A stretch of 25,781 bases of DNA from an uncultured Prevotella sp. GTDB taxonomy: Bacteria > Bacteroidota > Bacteroidia > Bacteroidales > Bacteroidaceae. The notes below the pieces were generated by a model. It was not told the DNA's origin, made no database searches, and was given only the letters and a program-made list of their open reading frames with translations. The DNA lies in the NCBI GenBank assembly GCA_937898715.1, contig CALEKA010000037.1:1-25781 (forward strand). Reading direction: 5' to 3'. The position numbers and the translations under genes are program-made. Positions 23,372 through 25,781 of this stretch are shown here, in pieces (the first letter of the stretch is position 1; each line of letters begins with the position of its first letter).

Positions 23372-23912
23372 CGTAATTGACTAACGCGCGCACCAAGGAT
23401 ACACTGTCGATAGTAAGAGGCATTTCCGACAGCGAATGCGAAGTGGTCCGCACTGAGGTTATGGTGTGGAATACAGACGATGGGCAATCGAGCGACTCAA
23501 AATGGGGCTGAAGCGTGTGGTCCACGAAGAGTGTGTCCGTGGCAGTCTGCCCTTCAGCGTTTGCCCAATGAAGAAGCAAGGTATCCTTCACATCGCCTTC
23601 CTTGAGAGGCAGGAGAAAACTCTTGATACCCGTAGCCTTGTTGAGCAACACCGTATCACGCCCTGCGGGTGTCACGGTGAGTTCTTCGCTTAGCGTATAG
23701 GCACTCTGAGGCGACTTCAAGTAGAGATTGCACTGCATTCTCACCACATTATCGAGTGGACAGTCTATATTGGAGCATGAGGGCAGTAAAGCGCCTAAAG
23801 CCCCTACCACAACAAGGGCGGTCACCACATAGCGACTCGCCCTCAACGAAGTGCGCCCCATTCTGGATTTCCTCTGAAGGAGTCCATTTGTATTCTTATC
23901 GAAAGGCTGCAT
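23322..23912 (-). CDS. DUF6452 family lipoprotein
   Basis: The frame is 196 residues long. A hydrophobic segment (YVVTALVVVGALGALLPSC) ends in a lipobox-like LPSC, so the mature protein should be lipid-anchored at that cysteine, followed by SNIDCPLDN, the small cysteine pair typical of the family. The rest is predicted beta-rich. With the ATG at 23912, 11 bases after the GT2 stop codon, the signal segment is about 47 residues; the ATG at 23861 (MGRTSLRASRYVV) would give a more usual 29-residue lipoprotein signal and may be the true start. The function is unknown. Order and overlaps with DUF6048 suggest a shared envelope role. Confidence 0.75.
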   Translation of the reverse strand: MQPFDKNTNGLLQRKSRMGRTSLRASRYVVTALVVVGALGALLPSCSNIDCPLDNVVRMQCNLYLKSPQSAYTLSEELTVTPAGRDTVLLNKATGIKSFLLPLKEGDVKDTLLLHWANAEGQTATDTLFVDHTLQPHFESLDCPSSVFHTITSVRTTSHSLSEMPLTIDSVSLVRALVNYDDVENIRIFLRTADSK

Positions 23913-23923
23913 TTCTCTGTATG

Positions 23924-24889
23924 CTAAATTTCTTTTTCTATCTGATAATCGTTTCTTCCTGCAGCATTGCGGCTGATAAGTTCACCAAGGAATCCTGCTA
24001 CGAAGAGTTGTGTGCCCAATATCATCATGGTCAGAGCGATGAAGAAGTAGGGAGAATGAGCCACCAAGGGAGCAGGCGTAGAAGTCAAGATATGTGCTAA
24101 CTTTACACCACCAACAATGAGACATGACACAAATCCGAGGAAGAACATCAATGAGCCTAAGAAGCCAAACACGTGCATAGGCTTCAAGCCGAAACTATTG
24201 AGGAACCATAGAGAGAGCAAGTCTAAGTAGCCATTAACGAAACGATTGAGGCCACCAAACTTGGTCTTACCAAACTTACGAGCTTGATGGTGCACCACTT
24301 TCTCGCCTATCTTATCGAATCCGGCATTTTTTGCTAAGTAAGGTATGTAGCGGTGCATCTCGCCATATACTTCGATGTTCTTCACCACCTCATTGCGGTA
24401 GGCTTTGAGTCCGCAGTTGAAATCGTGTAGATTATGAATGCCGCTCACCTTGCGAGCGGTAGCATTGAAGAGTTTAGTAGGAATGGTCTTCGACAGTGGA
24501 TCATAGCGTTTCTGCTTGTAGCCCGATACCAAGTCGTATCCATCTTCCGTAATCATGCGATACAGCTCTGGTATCTCATCAGGCGAATCCTGCAAGTCGG
24601 CATCCATCGTAATGACTACCCTACCCTTTGCAGCACGGAAGCCGCAGAAAAGCGCAGGACTCTTGCCATAGTTCCTACGAAACTTGATACCATGCACATG
24701 AGCATCTTCCTCGGCAAAACCTTCGATTACTTGCCAAGAATTGTCTGTACTGCCATCGTTGACAAAGATAATTTCAAACGTAAACTTATGTGCTTCCATT
24801 ACGCGCTTTATCCAAGCATAGAGTTCTGGAAGACTTTCTGCCTCATTGAAGAGAGGCACTACTACTGATATATCGTATTTATAATCCAT
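23924..24889 (-). CDS. GT2 glycosyltransferase with C-terminal membrane helices (DPM1/GtrB/ArnC-like)
   Basis: The 321-residue protein starts with the GT-A fold: ISVVVPLFNEAESLPELYAW, IIFVNDGSTDNSW and the metal/nucleotide-sugar site MDADLQDSPDEIPELY, with Asp96 and Asp98 of the DxD. Then come the acceptor-side motif KTIPTKLFNATARKVSG and NCGLKAYRNEVV. Two C-terminal helices (about 238-262 and 278-305) anchor it in the membrane. Such enzymes transfer a sugar or sugar-like group from a nucleotide donor to polyprenyl phosphate on the cytoplasmic face, making the donor used by GT-C enzymes outside. The GT-C type gene at 15216 could use such a donor, but nothing in sequence links them. It is the second gene of the right-hand operon, 50 bases after DUF4199. 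Confidence 0.93.
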   Translation of the reverse strand: MDYKYDISVVVPLFNEAESLPELYAWIKRVMEAHKFTFEIIFVNDGSTDNSWQVIEGFAEEDAHVHGIKFRRNYGKSPALFCGFRAAKGRVVITMDADLQDSPDEIPELYRMITEDGYDLVSGYKQKRYDPLSKTIPTKLFNATARKVSGIHNLHDFNCGLKAYRNEVVKNIEVYGEMHRYIPYLAKNAGFDKIGEKVVHHQARKFGKTKFGGLNRFVNGYLDLLSLWFLNSFGLKPMHVFGFLGSLMFFLGFVSCLIVGGVKLAHILTSTPAPLVAHSPYFFIALTMMILGTQLFVAGFLGELISRNAAGRNDYQIEKEI

Positions 24890-24939
24890 GAGATGATATT
24901 TTCTTCTTACTTATAAAGGCATCAACCTTGCTTCATGCT

Positions 24940-25497
24940 TCACTTCCTTGTGATTAAGCCTATTACCGCAGCTATCACAGGACCGAATATCATAGACGAA
25001 TAGAGCGAGAGCGACGCGTAGGTTGTAGCTCCAAGGCTTTGCATAGCTTCCACCAGACCTTGTACTCCGCTCCGCCCTGTCAGTTGCGACAATTGTGCAT
25101 TCATGCCCGATTGCTGAAGATAAGTCTTCATTTCAGGCGTGTCGAGCGAATGACCATAAGCTGCAAATATACTTCCATGGTCGAAGTACTGTAGATAGAC
25201 AAAAGTAAACAATGCCACCCACACCGAAGCATAGAATCCCGTAAAGAGAGCATGCAAGAATCCGCGCATAAAGCCAAATTCTGACACTTCACCAGCGATC
25301 GATTGACGGAAGCGAATGGTCTGATACGTTGCTAAGATGGGACTGCACAATAGCATCACGCCAAAGAGCGTTGAACAGAAAGGTACAGAGAACGACCACT
25401 TAAACACCACAAGCGAAAGGATGCCAAATAGTCCCAATACTATACCATTACGCATAGCAAAGGCATTGATTTGCTTTACATTCTCATTATTTTGCAT
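24940..25497 (-). CDS. DUF4199 family membrane protein
   Basis: A small integral membrane protein of 185 residues with four predicted helices: NGIVLGLFGILSLVVF, FGVMLLCSPILATYQTI, FLHALFTGFYASVWVALFTF and SLYSSMIFGPVIAAVIGLI. The layout and the poorly conserved loop between helices 3 and 4 fit the DUF4199 family, which in Bacteroidetes is often found next to a GT2 gene; the function is unknown. I chose the ATG at 25497 (MQNNENVKQINAF). The frame is open upstream to a TTG at 25542, but the extra 15 residues (MFARFVLPLYIRNFV) look non-native. Transcription probably starts near 25578 from a strong promoter in the repeat array, giving a leader of about 80 bases. Confidence 0.85.
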   Translation of the reverse strand: MQNNENVKQINAFAMRNGIVLGLFGILSLVVFKWSFSVPFCSTLFGVMLLCSPILATYQTIRFRQSIAGEVSEFGFMRGFLHALFTGFYASVWVALFTFVYLQYFDHGSIFAAYGHSLDTPEMKTYLQQSGMNAQLSQLTGRSGVQGLVEAMQSLGATTYASLSLYSSMIFGPVIAAVIGLITRK

Positions 25498-25584
25498 AAC
25501 AAAGTTTCTTATATATAAAGGTAGTACAAAGCGAGCAAACAAGGATTCCTCTTATGTATTACTCTACTATTAGCTATCTTAATG

Positions 25585-25615
25585 CAAAGATAGTGCAAGG
25601 CGAGAGAAATACAAA
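25585..25615 (-). promoter_or_regulatory. Bacteroidetes promoter of the DUF4199-apbE operon
   Basis: On the minus strand, TTTG (25612-25615), 19 bases, then TATCTTTG (25585-25592) is a full match to the consensus at ideal spacing. It is the best promoter in the window. The -33 TTTG sits inside the arm of a hairpin (25607-25641). Confidence 0.8.
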
Positions 25616-25669
25616 ATAAAAGCTTGCTTTTGTTTTTATTTCCGAGCCGCAGCCTATCTTGCATAGCAT

Positions 25670-25700
25670 GAAAGATAGTGCAAGGCGAGAGAAGAGCAAA
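25670..25700 (-). promoter_or_regulatory. Second promoter-like element in the repeat array
   Basis: The minus strand reads TTTG (25697-25700), 19 bases, then TATCTTTC (25670-25677). It has the same spacing as the operon promoter, but the last base of the -7 box is C instead of G, so it may be weak or inactive. Confidence 0.45.
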
Positions 25701-25781
25701 GGAAAAAACTTGTTTTTTACTCGCTCTTCCGAGCCGCAGCCTATCTTGCATAGCATGAAAGATAGTGCAAGGCGAGAGAAG

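Larger units (their letters stand above)
25574..25781. repeat. Tandem 85-87-bp repeat array carrying promoter elements
   Basis: Three partial or complete copies start at 25589, 25674 and 25761 (GATAGTGCAAGGCGAGAGAA). A 53-base block at 25642-25694 is identical to 25729-25781, ending at the window edge. Each unit contains CTATCTT and AAGATAG as inverted arms. Units are separated by AT-rich spacers of different sequence that both fold into hairpins (25607-25641 and 25691-25729). The array lies immediately upstream of the DUF4199 operon and may continue beyond the window. Confidence 0.9.

Noticed and set aside
25509..25756. Two overlapping minus-strand frames of 60-80 codons across the right-edge repeats.
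   Set aside because: Unit lengths of 85 and 87 are not multiples of three, so successive repeats fall in different frames; the DNA is conserved as hairpins and promoter elements, not as protein.

Overview
The window looks like a chromosomal segment of a Bacteroidales bacterium close to Prevotella. Four things point there: promoters of the Bacteroidetes form (TTTG/TTG, about 19 bases, TAnnTTTG) at several places; a secreted M6 protease ending in a type IX secretion-like C-terminal domain; several protein families largely confined to this phylum (DUF6048, DUF6452, DUF4199); and a housekeeping order (pdxJ divergent from nadK) that I recall from related genomes. Assignment to genus is by overall resemblance only.

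Layout. At the left edge, on the minus strand, is a PD-(D/E)XK nuclease-type transposase gene whose C-terminus runs off the window in a 21-bp heptad-coding tandem repeat. Next come three minus-strand genes, pdxJ, a DJ-1/PfpI protein and recG, probably one transcript. Divergent from pdxJ is nadK, followed on the plus strand by an MsbA-type ABC exporter that overlaps the start of a very large TamB/AsmA-like envelope protein, and then by the secreted M6 metalloprotease. A small cysteine-rich YgbA-family gene with its own clear promoter comes next, then a GT-C type membrane glycosyltransferase, then a long RSH-family gene whose hydrolase site looks degenerate (RelA-type).

Between relA and the crp-like gene (19137-20604) lies a patch of genomic wreckage: the frameshifted 3' end of an IS transposase, an AbiEii-type nucleotidyltransferase with no antitoxin and a replaced 5' end, and the C-terminal DNA-binding part of an AraC regulator. 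The last two are joined head to head within a few bases. A 33-bp-arm inverted repeat resembling a MITE sits between the Crp/Fnr-type regulator and apbE.

The right end is a minus-strand operon read from the window edge: DUF4199 membrane protein, GT2 glycosyltransferase with C-terminal membrane helices, DUF6452 lipoprotein, DUF6048 exported protein and ApbE flavin transferase, with overlapping or closely spaced genes. It is headed by an array of 85-87-bp repeats at 25574-25781. Two copies carry the promoter spacing TTTG-N19-TATCTTT, and their spacers differ in sequence but keep a hairpin fold. This array, the chimeric AbiEii/AraC junction, the heptad repeat and the ABC-TamB coupling are the least ordinary parts of the window. 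I see no CRISPR array, tRNA or rRNA. All functional calls come from reading motifs by eye, without database searches.
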